Assembly: GCA_943787745.1 (NCBI GenBank)
Contig: CALSNJ010000001.1
Coordinates: forward strand, 310,001 to 374,000
Length of the DNA: 64,000 nucleotides
From: an uncultured Alphaproteobacteria bacterium
GTDB lineage: Bacteria; Pseudomonadota; Alphaproteobacteria; UBA6615
Reading direction: 5' to 3'
The notes below the pieces were generated by a model, which worked only from the letters and a program-made list of their open reading frames with translations, searched no databases and was not told where the DNA came from. Made by a program: the position numbers and the translations under genes. Below, piece after piece: positions 9,974-17,972 of the stretch; positions within the stretch are counted from its first letter, which is position 1; each line of letters opens with the position of its first letter.

Positions 9974-10768
9974 ATGAGTGATATGGACCTTTCGGGCCGC
10001 GGCGCGGTCGTGACTGGATCAACCAGTGGTATTGGACTTGAGGTGGCGCGTGAACTCGCGCGTGCCGGTGCCAATGTGATGCTCAATGGCTTTGGCGATG
10101 CCGAGGAAATTGAAAAAACCCGGGCCGCGCTGGCGACTGATTGTGGCGTCACGGTCGGTTATTCGGGCGCCGATCTGTCGGATGGTGGTGCGGCCACCGC
10201 GTTGATCGCGGACGCCGAAGTGGCGATCGGCAGCGTTGATATTCTGGTGAACAATGCGGGCATTCAGCATGTCGCGCCGGTTGATGAGTTTCCGGCGGAG
10301 AAGTGGGAGGCGATCATTTCGATCAATCTTTCTTCGGCCTTTTATACGACTGCAGCAGCGCTTGCGGGCATGAAGGAACGTAACTTCGGGCGGATCATAA
10401 ACATCGCGTCCGCCCATGGTCTTGTCGCTTCGCCTTACAAGGGCGCGTATGTGGCCGCCAAGCACGGCTTGGTCGGGCTGACCAAGACCGTCGCGTTGGA
10501 AGTTGCGGAAACCGGCATCACCTGCAACGCGATCTGTCCGGGCTTTGTGCAAACGCCGCTGGTTGACGGCCAGATCGACGATCAGGCCAAGGCCCATGGT
10601 TTATCCCGCGAAGAGGTGATCCGCGATATCGTGCTGGCATCCCAACCGAGCAAGCGGTTCGTCGACGTCGAGCACATCGCGGCTACGGTTCTCTTTCTGT
10701 GTGGCCCCGCAGGCGCATCCTTTACGGGTTCTGCGCTTTCCATCGATGGGGGTTGGACGGCCCGATGA
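9974..10768 (+). CDS. bdhA: 3-hydroxybutyrate dehydrogenase
   Basis: A 264-residue classical SDR. The cofactor motif is TGSTSGIG, with NNAGIQH and the triad S146, Y159, K163 (SAHGL and YVAAKHG). The strings NNAGIQHVAPVDEFP and SAHGLVASPYKGAYVAAKHG match NAD-dependent D-3-hydroxybutyrate dehydrogenases, which oxidise the PHB breakdown product to acetoacetate. It has a good ribosome site (AGGAGAG). The stop overlaps the start of the patatin gene by 4 bases (ATGA), which suggests coupled translation. Confidence 0.9.
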   Translation: MSDMDLSGRGAVVTGSTSGIGLEVARELARAGANVMLNGFGDAEEIEKTRAALATDCGVTVGYSGADLSDGGAATALIADAEVAIGSVDILVNNAGIQHVAPVDEFPAEKWEAIISINLSSAFYTTAAALAGMKERNFGRIINIASAHGLVASPYKGAYVAAKHGLVGLTKTVALEVAETGITCNAICPGFVQTPLVDGQIDDQAKAHGLSREEVIRDIVLASQPSKRFVDVEHIAATVLFLCGPAGASFTGSALSIDGGWTAR

Positions 10769-11808
10769 GCGGGGCCGGCGGCGACGTCGAATCCGGTCCG
10801 GTCAAACATATCAACCTTGCTCTTCAGGGTGGCGGTGCACACGGCGCCTATTCCTGGGGTGTTCTTGATCGGCTGCTCGAAGATCCCCGGATTGTTATTG
10901 AGGCGGTCAGCGGAACCAGCGCCGGGGCCATGAACGCTGCGGTGCTTGTTGCCGGACTGGCTGCAGGCGGCCCGGCGGCGGCGCGTGAGGTTCTCGGTGA
11001 ATTCTGGCATCAGGTCTCACTGATGGACCGGTTCAGCCCTATCCGCCGGACCTTCTGGGAGAAGTTCAGTGGTGGTTACACCCTGGATGGGTTCCCGGGG
11101 CTGGCGTTCATGGAGACCCTGTCGCGAACGTTTTCGCCCTATCAGGTGAATCCGATGAACCTCAATCCGCTCCGCGGCGTTCTCGAGAAGCTGATCGATT
11201 TTGAGACGCTGCAGCACGCGGATTCCACCAAGCTCTTTATTTCGGCAACGAACGTTTCGACCGGGCGGGCGCGCGTCTTTGAAAATCACGAGATGACACC
11301 TGATGTGTTGCTCGCATCTGCTTGCCTGCCGCAGATGTTTCAGGCGGTGGAGATTGACGGGGAACATTTCTGGGACGGCGGGTATATGGGCAACCCGGCG
11401 ATCTATCCGCTGATTTATGGTGCGGAATGTCGTGATGTGGTGCTTGTGCAGATCAACCCGCTCGAACGGTCAGGCGTTCCAAAATCGGCCCGCGAGATAC
11501 AAAACCGGATCAACGAGATCAGCTTTAATGCGAGCCTGATACACGAGATGCGCGCGATACATTTTGTCACCCGTTTGATCGATGACGGGGAGCTCGATTC
11601 CAAGAATTACAAACGCATGCTCATGCACATGATCGAAGCTGAAGATGTTTTGGAGGCCTTCGGTGCTTCCTCGAAGCTGAATGCGGACTGGGATTTTCTC
11701 AGCAAGCTAAAGGAGATCGGCCGCGAGGCGGCCGATCTCTGGCTCGACAAGAATTTCGCAATTCTGGGCGAGGATTCAACGATCGATTTGCAAGAACACT
11801 TTCTCTAG
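10765..11808 (+). CDS. Patatin-like phospholipase
   Basis: A 347-residue patatin-fold serine hydrolase. The oxyanion motif is GGGAHGAY, the nucleophile S52 lies in GTSAG, and the dyad aspartate is in WDGGYMG. The reading frame extends upstream to 10699, but the ATG at 10765 makes the ATGA overlap with bdhA and is preferred. Coupling to 3-hydroxybutyrate dehydrogenase suggests a role on PHB granules or membrane lipids, for example as a depolymerase or granule-linked lipase. That role is inference; only the fold and active site are seen. Confidence 0.88.
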   Translation: MSGAGGDVESGPVKHINLALQGGGAHGAYSWGVLDRLLEDPRIVIEAVSGTSAGAMNAAVLVAGLAAGGPAAAREVLGEFWHQVSLMDRFSPIRRTFWEKFSGGYTLDGFPGLAFMETLSRTFSPYQVNPMNLNPLRGVLEKLIDFETLQHADSTKLFISATNVSTGRARVFENHEMTPDVLLASACLPQMFQAVEIDGEHFWDGGYMGNPAIYPLIYGAECRDVVLVQINPLERSGVPKSAREIQNRINEISFNASLIHEMRAIHFVTRLIDDGELDSKNYKRMLMHMIEAEDVLEAFGASSKLNADWDFLSKLKEIGREAADLWLDKNFAILGEDSTIDLQEHFL

Positions 11809-11839
11809 CCCGTTTGTTCGGTGTGCTCTCCGCGTGGGG

Positions 11840-12409
11840 TCAGTCGGCACCGACATTGAATTTCATCGATGTGTGCGCCTCGATCGCATCGCGTACGTCC
11901 GGTCCAAATTTTTCGGCGACTTCTGCCCCGACTGATTTGGTGTAGCCCACATCGTTCTGGTTGGTGCCGAGAATCACCACGAAGAGTAGCGCGGTGTCTT
12001 CGGAGACGTTTCGGAACGCGCGGGTGACTCCGAGGGGCACGTTGATCATGTCATGGGGTTCGAGGACCGTATTGTGTTCTCCGGCATCTCCCCAACTGAC
12101 TTCAAACCGTCCGGTCAGACAGAAGAAGATTTCATGGGTCTCCATATGGGCGTGCAACATGGGGCCATCGCCCGGCGGGCATTCCGCAATCGAGAGTGAC
12201 AATCCTGGCGGACCTTTGGCGGCGGTGAACTGGTGTGACCCCGCAGCGTCTGCGGGTGCCAGAAGCGTGTAGAGAGTTTTCGCCGTCAGCATCTCGTAAG
12301 CCTCGGTGGGGATGCCGAGAGCGGCGTAGTTGCCTTTCTTGGGTTGCAACTCATTGAAACGCACGATGTGTTCGTGCATGCCGCCCGGGCCGATATCGAT
12401 CGTTTTCAT
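11840..12409 (-). CDS. Cupin-domain protein
   Basis: A 189-residue single cupin. The barrel includes GPMLHAHMETHEIFFCLTGRFEVSWGD (two histidines plus Glu) and the second motif PHDMINVPLGVTRAFRN. The ATG at 12409 follows a strong AGGAGG site; the longer frame to 12460 starts before that site and is rejected. The stop faces the patatin gene about 30 bases away. Possibly a dioxygenase or isomerase; the substrate is unknown. Confidence 0.82.
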   Translation of the reverse strand: MKTIDIGPGGMHEHIVRFNELQPKKGNYAALGIPTEAYEMLTAKTLYTLLAPADAAGSHQFTAAKGPPGLSLSIAECPPGDGPMLHAHMETHEIFFCLTGRFEVSWGDAGEHNTVLEPHDMINVPLGVTRAFRNVSEDTALLFVVILGTNQNDVGYTKSVGAEVAEKFGPDVRDAIEAHTSMKFNVGAD

Positions 12410-12611
12410 GGTCTGATCCTCCTGACACGAATGAGACCACGCGGCTCTGCCGGGCCACAAGTCTGCATCGGGCTTGTGTCTTATCTGCCGAAACAGGGTG
12501 CGCGCGTATGGGGTTGCTTAACCTTTCGTCGTCATGATCTTCGCCAAACGCGCAATCGCGGGCCCGCAGATCGGGTGTGCGGAGATTGATCCAGGAAGGA
12601 ACGAGGCGCTC

Positions 12612-13739
12612 ATGTATGGAAAACTGCTTGTTGTCGGGCTCGGCCTGGCTCTTTTCGCTGCTGCGCCGGCGCATGCAGGCGATGCCCGACATCTGTCTGT
12701 GGCCAGTGGTCTGCCCGAGAATCATCAGGCGCTGAAGATTTTTCGCCAAGGGTTTCAGTCCGAGATCAAACGCCGGGCTGCGGAGGCAGAACTTGGCGAG
12801 ATTGTCTGGGATGAAACCCATGCCGGGACGCTTTCGCATTTCGGCGGCGTTCTGGAAGCCGTGGAGGATGATCTCGCGATGTTCGGCATCGTGTCTGTCA
12901 ATCATGAAACCCGCCGTCTGCCGCTTCAGGACATGACGTTTCACGCGCCGTTTACAACTGAATCCTGCCGGATTGTCGGCAACGCGTATCACGCCATCCA
13001 CCAGACACTGGACGGCATGACGTCATCGCTTGATTCGGCCCGTCAGAGGTATCTCTCGGCGATTCCCGTTGATGCCTACAACTTCATTTCGGTCCGGAAG
13101 ATCAGAAATCTGGATGATGTGCGGGGGTTGCAGATTGGGGTGACGGACCGAATTGATGGATGGCTTGATGGTGTCGATGGTATCCCGGTGCGATTGCGGC
13201 CCGATCTTGTGGCCGCGCGCATAGAAGCCGGTGTTCTTGTTGGCGCGCTGCTGCCCAATACCGAAATGAAACGGCTGGGTCTCAAGAAACTGGCCGATCA
13301 CTACACCCGTACGGGCTTTGGTGCGCAGGTGCCATTTATTGTCACCGTTAATGCCCGCGCATTTGCGACTTTGCCGAAGTCACTTCGCGAGATTATTCAG
13401 GACGTGGCCAACGATTTTGTCCCGATGGCGGGTGCAGAATATTGTGCAGCAGGCGCCGACGCGCTCGATGATCTGAAGAAACAGGGCATTGGCACTGCCA
13501 AACTTCTCAAAAGCCGGCGTATTCAATGGGCGGAGTCACTTTCACCGCTCGCGCAAGCCTGGGCGTTGCGCAATGACAAGGCGGGATTGCCGGGTACGGC
13601 CGCAATTGCCGCTTACATGAACCATATGAAGGTGGCCAAGGTTACGGTGACTCGCGACTGGTCTCTCCCGGCACCAAAGGGTGCGTTGCAGAAGATGACC
13701 GCACCGGCCGACGAGATATCTCAGGTTCCCGCGAGGTAG
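12612..13739 (+). CDS. TRAP-type periplasmic solute-binding protein (orphan)
   Basis: A 375-residue secreted protein of the DctP/TAXI-like TRAP binding-protein fold. The signal peptide runs MYGKLLVVGLGLALFAAAPAHAG. The ATG at 12612 follows GGAAGGAACGAGG, which decides this start over 12534. The mature protein has the two-lobe pattern, with VRGLQIGVTDR around the hinge and a C-terminal helical part. No TRAP permease genes lie beside it; the only TRAP permease is 8 kb away with its own DctP. It may serve a distant permease or be a sensory ligand binder. The ligand is unknown. Confidence 0.7.
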   Translation: MYGKLLVVGLGLALFAAAPAHAGDARHLSVASGLPENHQALKIFRQGFQSEIKRRAAEAELGEIVWDETHAGTLSHFGGVLEAVEDDLAMFGIVSVNHETRRLPLQDMTFHAPFTTESCRIVGNAYHAIHQTLDGMTSSLDSARQRYLSAIPVDAYNFISVRKIRNLDDVRGLQIGVTDRIDGWLDGVDGIPVRLRPDLVAARIEAGVLVGALLPNTEMKRLGLKKLADHYTRTGFGAQVPFIVTVNARAFATLPKSLREIIQDVANDFVPMAGAEYCAAGADALDDLKKQGIGTAKLLKSRRIQWAESLSPLAQAWALRNDKAGLPGTAAIAAYMNHMKVAKVTVTRDWSLPAPKGALQKMTAPADEISQVPAR

Positions 13740-13778
13740 ACCTGTTTTTTTCTGCGCGTCTGCTATGTTTCTGCGGGC

Positions 13779-13806
13779 TTGCCGGGCATATCCGCCCCGG
13801 TATAAT
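13779..13806 (+). promoter_or_regulatory. Promoter of the thioredoxin/selenoprotein operon
   Basis: A perfect TATAAT at 13801-13806 lies 16 bases after TTGCCG (13779-13784). The predicted transcript starts near 13813, giving a leader of about 24 bases before the thioredoxin ATG at 13837. The spacing is slightly short and the -35 is a partial match. Confidence 0.55.
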
Positions 13807-13826
13807 TCCCAAACGGGTTTACCGGG
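13796..13826. promoter_or_regulatory. Inverted repeat over the -10 box and start site
   Basis: Arms CCCGGTA (13796-13802) and TACCGGG (13820-13826) are perfect and separated by 17 bases. The left arm overlaps the start of the -10 box and the right arm lies next to the ribosome site GGGAGAAA. It could be an operator or an RNA hairpin that controls this redox operon. Function is inferred from position only. Confidence 0.4.
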
Positions 13827-13836
13827 AGAAACTGGA

Positions 13837-14166
13837 ATGTCGCAGGATAATTTTGTCGTATTTGATGACAGCAATTTCGATGCACAGGTCCTCTCGCGTG
13901 ATGACCTGACCGTTGTGGATTTTTGGTCGACCACCTGCGTGCCCTGCAAACAGTTGAAAAAGGTTCTTGGACAAGTCGCCGAAGACATGCCCGAGAACGT
14001 CATGATCGGCACTGTCAACGGCGATGAAAATCAGGATCTTCTGGTGCGCTATGGCGTGCGCGGTTTTCCGACGCTCCTGTTTATCAAGGGCGGGGAAGTG
14101 GTGGAAACACGCACCGGCGTCGACCGCAAACAGGTGCTTAAGAAAGTGATCGAAGAACACGCCTGA
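13837..14166 (+). CDS. Thioredoxin-family protein
   Basis: A 109-residue single thioredoxin domain. The redox pair is C34-V-P-C37 in FWSTTCVPCKQL, instead of the common CGPC, and the cis-proline is in RGFPTLLFIKGG. It has no signal peptide, so it is cytoplasmic. The ATG at 13837 follows a GGGAGAAA site; the frame to 13765 is longer but has no ribosome site. It is first in an operon with an AhpD-like selenoprotein candidate 38 bases downstream, and so is a likely electron donor to the C-x-x-U centre. Confidence 0.93.
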   Translation: MSQDNFVVFDDSNFDAQVLSRDDLTVVDFWSTTCVPCKQLKKVLGQVAEDMPENVMIGTVNGDENQDLLVRYGVRGFPTLLFIKGGEVVETRTGVDRKQVLKKVIEEHA

Positions 14167-14204
14167 TTCGGCCTACAATCGATCTGCACAAGAAGGAAAC
14201 AAGC

Positions 14205-14825
14205 ATGGCCAATATCACTCTGCTCGATATCGAAGAGCTGAAGAAGACCAAGCTCAAACCCTATGTTGAGAAATCGCTTGAATTGCGGGCGCCCGATCCT
14301 GGTTTTCATGCCGTCATGGGTCACAACATCGACATTGCCGAGAAATTTTATCTGGCTTGGGTGGGGGCGTTCAACGAGGGCGCGCTCAGCCATCGGCTGA
14401 AAGAGGTGATCCGGGTGATGCTCTCCCGGATGGCCCATTGCAGCTATTGAGGCAATGTTCGGTCTGCTTCGGCGAAGCAGCAAGGACTTGACGAACAGGC
14501 ACTCGACGACGGGATTTACAATCATGCCGCCAGCGACGTCTTTACCGATGAGGAAAAGGCGATCATGCGGTACGTGGAAACAATCGCGACCGATCCGGAT
14601 TCCTTCGATGATGCGGCGTGGGCAGATTTGCGTGCCCATCTCTCGGAAGAAGAGATCGTGGAACTGGGAATGTTCCTGTTTATGAATCTCGGCTTCCACA
14701 CCTTCTTTGGAACCCTGAAATTCTATCCGATGTTTGCGCCCGATGGGCGTCTGGTCAGTCAGGAAGAATCTGAACGCCTCTATGGGGATCGCCCGGAATC
14801 CCTGCAAAGCGCGGCGGCTGAATAA
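14205..14825 (+). CDS. AhpD-like carboxymuconolactone-decarboxylase-family selenoprotein (UGA read as selenocysteine)
   Basis: A 206-residue protein if TGA at 14448-14450 is read as selenocysteine (residue 82). The frame stays open on both sides: 81 codons before and 124 after, ending at TAA 14825. The site reads H-C79-S-Y-U82-G-N-V-R, which places U at the second cysteine of the AhpD C-x-x-C redox pair. A hairpin begins 13 bases after the TGA (14464-14480). selA and selB lie 7 kb upstream. The next gene, a paralogue, aligns across the TGA codon without a gap. AhpD-like proteins are peroxidase-cycle reductases, so a thiol/selenol peroxidase or disulphide reductase role is likely. Ordinary gene calling would give an 81-residue fragment and a separate 86-residue ORF. 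A simple nonsense mutation is less likely given selAB and the hairpin. Confidence 0.88.
14448..14450 (+). other. In-frame UGA, proposed selenocysteine codon
   Basis: TGA in frame with the AhpD-like gene at the position of the resolving or attacking cysteine in C-x-x-C. The following codons GGC AAT GTT continue a conserved helix shared with the neighbouring paralogue. Confidence 0.87.
14456..14497 (+). promoter_or_regulatory. Bacterial SECIS-like element
   Basis: A perfect 7-base-pair stem CTGCTTC/GAAGCAG (14464-14470 with 14474-14480) closes a three-base loop GGC. The loop begins 20 bases after the UGA, inside the range reported for bacterial SECIS elements (about 16-37), and has a G in its first positions as SelB binding requires. 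A second helix TGTTCG/CGAACA (14456-14461 with 14492-14497) could extend it. It lies inside the coding region, as bacterial SECIS elements do. Confidence 0.8.
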
Positions 14826-15361
14826 TGTCGCGTATGCAGCCGCTTGATCTCTCGGAGATCAAAGACCCCGAGATCCATGAGCTGATCACCGAGTGCGAGG
14901 AGTTTGGCGTGCCGGATGCGATGTTCATCCGCATATTTGCCCGCCAACCCGATCAGATGAAAAGCATGCTTCGGGCGATGCTGTCCTCCCATCGTGACGG
15001 GAGCGTCGATCACAAGCTCAAGGAAATCATTCGTATCCAACTCGCGCGGTTTGCCGAGGACCCCTATTTTGCAGCACTTCGCTCGAAAAAGGCCATTGCC
15101 GAAGGTCTCACCGAAGATGTGATTGAGGCGGGGTGCGAGGACTACGAGGATTCGGACCTGTTCTCAGATCGGGAGAAGGTTGCCTTGCGCTTTGCCGAGC
15201 AGATGTTCCTCGACTCTACCAAGGTCGACAAGATTTTTTATGATGAGATGCACGTGCATTATTCCGATCCGGAGATCATGGAGATCGGCGCGTTTATCGC
15301 GCTGTTCCACGGTATCCACATGGTGATGCGCACTTTCGACGCCCGTCCCGCGGCGGCTTAG
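14825..15361 (+). CDS. Carboxymuconolactone-decarboxylase-family paralogue lacking the redox pair
   Basis: A 178-residue alpha-helical protein of the same family as the preceding selenoprotein; SHRLKEVIRVMLSRMA upstream matches DHKLKEIIRIQLARFA here. At the active site A-H-C-S-Y-U is replaced by A-E-D-P-Y-F, so both redox residues are lost. The start overlaps the previous stop by one base (TAATG), so the pair is coupled and may form a hetero-oligomer, since AhpD proteins are oligomeric. It may be a structural or regulatory partner; that is inference. Confidence 0.85.
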   Translation: MSRMQPLDLSEIKDPEIHELITECEEFGVPDAMFIRIFARQPDQMKSMLRAMLSSHRDGSVDHKLKEIIRIQLARFAEDPYFAALRSKKAIAEGLTEDVIEAGCEDYEDSDLFSDREKVALRFAEQMFLDSTKVDKIFYDEMHVHYSDPEIMEIGAFIALFHGIHMVMRTFDARPAAA

Positions 15362-15381
15362 CAGGCGACCCCAGACACAAT

Positions 15382-15454
15382 GTCATGCGCGGACTTGATC
15401 CGCGCATCTCATCCGATGCGTTGAGAAGATGCCCGGGTCAAGCCCGGGCATGAC
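15382..15454. repeat. Double-hairpin palindromic repeat (alphaproteobacterial REP type)
   Basis: Two nine-base-pair hairpins: ATGCGCGGA/TCCGCGCAT (15385-15393, 15399-15407, loop CTTGA) and ATGCCCGGG/CCCGGGCAT (15429-15437, 15443-15451, loop TCAAG). The two are imperfect inverted copies of each other. They sit between two convergent genes and may also end transcription. Sequences of this type (GTCATG...CATGAC) are common dispersed repeats in alphaproteobacteria. Confidence 0.8.
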
Positions 15455-15463
15455 GACGTTCAA

Positions 15464-17803
15464 TCAATTCTTGTTCAGCGCCGCCCACACCCGTGGCGGG
15501 GTGGCCGGCATATCGAACTCGGTAATCCCGCGAACGGACATGGCGTCGATGATCGCATTCATGCCGGCGGCCAGCGCGCCTGTGGTGCCGGCTTCGCCTG
15601 CACCCTTGGCACCCACCGGGTTGGTGGTGCAGCGCACGGAATGGAAGCCGAGCTTCATGTCAGGCATGTCGTCGGCCCGTGGCATCATGTAGTCCATGAA
15701 AGAACCGGCCAGCAGCTGTCCGTCACCGTCGTAGATGGCGTGTTCGCCAAGTACCTGACCAAGGCCCTGGGCAACACCGCCATGGACCTGTCCGTGGACG
15801 ATCATCGGATTGATCACCGTGCCGCAGTCATCGACAGCGATGTAGTTCAGAACATCAATCACGCCGGTTTCGGGTTCAATCTCCACTTCGCAGATATGAC
15901 AGCCGTTCGGATAGGTCTGCTCGGGAGAGTCGAAATCTTCCTCGGAATCAAGGCTGTTGGGAACGCCCTCGGGCAAACCGTCGAGTGACTTTGCCTGTGC
16001 GGCGAGATCAAAAATGCTCACCATCTTATCGGTGCCGGCCACGCTGAAATTGCCGTCGGCGTATTCAATATCGGCTTCGGCGGCTTCGAGCACATGCCCG
16101 GCGAGTGCCTTGCCCTTTTCGACGACCGCATCGGCGGTCAGTGAAATCGCGCCGCTGGCCAGTGCCATGGACCGAGACGCAACCGAAGCGAAACCGGTAT
16201 TTGGGGTTTCGAAACTGTCACCCTCAACGATGCGAACTTTCTCATAAGGGACCTGGAGCAGGTCGGAGACGACCTGCGCGAAGGAGGTGGCGTGACCCTG
16301 TCCGTTGGATTGCACGGCCAGTCGGGCTTCGACGGTGCCGTCATCAGCGAAGATCAGCTTGGCCCCTTCTTGCAGCATCCCGCCCGCAGTTTCCACGAAG
16401 CAGGACATGCCGATACCGCGCAGCTTGCCGTTTTTGGCGCTTTCAGAGCGGCGTTCCTCGAAGCTGTCCCATTCGGCCAGGGCGAGAGCCTTGTCCATCT
16501 CGGCTTCAAACTCTCCTGAGTCATAAACCTGATTGAGTGAAGTGGTGTAGGGCATCTGCGCGGGCTTGATGAAGTTGCGGCGGCGCAATTCCACCCGGTC
16601 GATCCCAAGTTCGCGTGCGGCATGGTCCATCATGCGTTCGAGCATATAGGCGGCTTCCGGCCGCCCGGCACCACGATAGGGGCCAATCGGAATGTTGTTC
16701 GTCATCAGGCACTTCACCTGATACTCCAGCGCCGGGTTGTCGTAACAGCCGGTCAGGCAATTGCAGACATTGCGTGTTGCCGCGGCGGGACCGTGGGAGG
16801 ACAGATAGCCCCCCATGGAGGCGATCATGTCGACCCGGAAAGCCTGAATCTTCCCATTTTCATCGAAGGCCATGGCGCCGTTCATCACGCCGTCCCGGGC
16901 CTGATTGTCAGCCAGAAAGGCTTCGGACCGGGTGCCCTGCCATTTGACCGGCTTGCCGGTTGCCTTGGCGGCAAACAGGATCGCGACATATTCAGGGTAG
17001 GCTTGGGTCTTCATGCCAAAACCGCCGCCGACGTCGTTTGTCATGACGCGCATCTGCTCATGGGGAACATTGAAGATCGCCCCGGCCAGCATGTTGCGCA
17101 TGGCGTTCACGCCCTGAGACCCGCTGATCAATTCATAGCAGCCGGCCCCGTCATTTGAGTTGGGCAGGAAGCGTGCGGACGCGCTGCGCGGTTCCATGGA
17201 GGCGACAACAAGCCGATTTGTGGTCAGGGTCAGATTGACGACATGGGCGGCATTGTTGATGGCCGCTGTTGCATTGTCTTCATCACCGATCTGGAAGTCG
17301 AGGCAGACATTGCCCGGGATGTGTTCATGCAGCTGGGGTGCATCCGCATCCATCGCTTTGGTCACGTCGGTCAGCGCGGGGAGGGGGTCCACATCCAGTT
17401 CGATCAGATCGACGGCATCCTGCGCCAGTGCCGTGCTCTCGGCGACCACCACCGCAAGAATTTCACCCACATGGTAAATTTTGTCGACCGCCACGGCGGG
17501 CCGCTGGGTGCGCAACATTTCTGAACCGTCACGGTTGAGGAATGGTGTGACGTTCGGAATCGCCCCGATTCCAACGTTTTTCAGGTCTGCGCCGGTGAAA
17601 ATGCTGATCACGCCGGGCGCGGCTGCGGCCTCAGCGGTGTCGATGCTTTTGATAATGCCGTGTCCGATGGGCGCGCGAAGGAATGCGGCAAAGGCCTGTC
17701 CCTCAAAGCCGGTGTCATCGGCATAGGCGCCGCCGCCAGTGAGAAGCCGCGCATCCTCGCGGCGTTCGACATGCTGTGAAATTCCAAACTGACCGGATGC
17801 CAT
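15464..17803 (-). CDS. Molybdenum hydroxylase large subunit (CoxL-like, form II)
   Basis: A 779-residue xanthine dehydrogenase / CO dehydrogenase large-subunit-type protein. The start at 17803 (MASGQFG) follows GAGGGAG; the longer frame to 18085 lacks such a site. It has the early VERREDARLLTGGGAYADD motif and the cofactor segments GVNAMRNML and GGGFGMKTQAYPE. The loop that holds AYXCSFR in true CO dehydrogenases is PYRGAGRPEA here, so it belongs to the form II group, whose substrates are mostly unknown. Medium (FAD) and small (2Fe-2S) subunits are not adjacent, which is unusual. Confidence 0.88.
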   Translation of the reverse strand: MASGQFGISQHVERREDARLLTGGGAYADDTGFEGQAFAAFLRAPIGHGIIKSIDTAEAAAAPGVISIFTGADLKNVGIGAIPNVTPFLNRDGSEMLRTQRPAVAVDKIYHVGEILAVVVAESTALAQDAVDLIELDVDPLPALTDVTKAMDADAPQLHEHIPGNVCLDFQIGDEDNATAAINNAAHVVNLTLTTNRLVVASMEPRSASARFLPNSNDGAGCYELISGSQGVNAMRNMLAGAIFNVPHEQMRVMTNDVGGGFGMKTQAYPEYVAILFAAKATGKPVKWQGTRSEAFLADNQARDGVMNGAMAFDENGKIQAFRVDMIASMGGYLSSHGPAAATRNVCNCLTGCYDNPALEYQVKCLMTNNIPIGPYRGAGRPEAAYMLERMMDHAARELGIDRVELRRRNFIKPAQMPYTTSLNQVYDSGEFEAEMDKALALAEWDSFEERRSESAKNGKLRGIGMSCFVETAGGMLQEGAKLIFADDGTVEARLAVQSNGQGHATSFAQVVSDLLQVPYEKVRIVEGDSFETPNTGFASVASRSMALASGAISLTADAVVEKGKALAGHVLEAAEADIEYADGNFSVAGTDKMVSIFDLAAQAKSLDGLPEGVPNSLDSEEDFDSPEQTYPNGCHICEVEIEPETGVIDVLNYIAVDDCGTVINPMIVHGQVHGGVAQGLGQVLGEHAIYDGDGQLLAGSFMDYMMPRADDMPDMKLGFHSVRCTTNPVGAKGAGEAGTTGALAAGMNAIIDAMSVRGITEFDMPATPPRVWAALNKN

Positions 17804-17972
17804 CGTGAGTACTCCCTCGGGACGCGTGATGTGTTGGGCCAAGAATATCATACAGCGTGCTGGAATCGAAGTGCCGCTCTGGCTTTTCGTGCGCCTTTTG
17901 ATGTGATAATCACGCGCCCAACACGGATGCTTGCATCTTTTGACCGATATCTGTTTCCAGGGGACTTCCACG

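Noticed and set aside
14448-14450. The TGA as a true stop making a pseudogene
   Set aside because: Downstream frame, C-x-x-U position, hairpin and selAB argue for selenocysteine; kept only as the less likely alternative.
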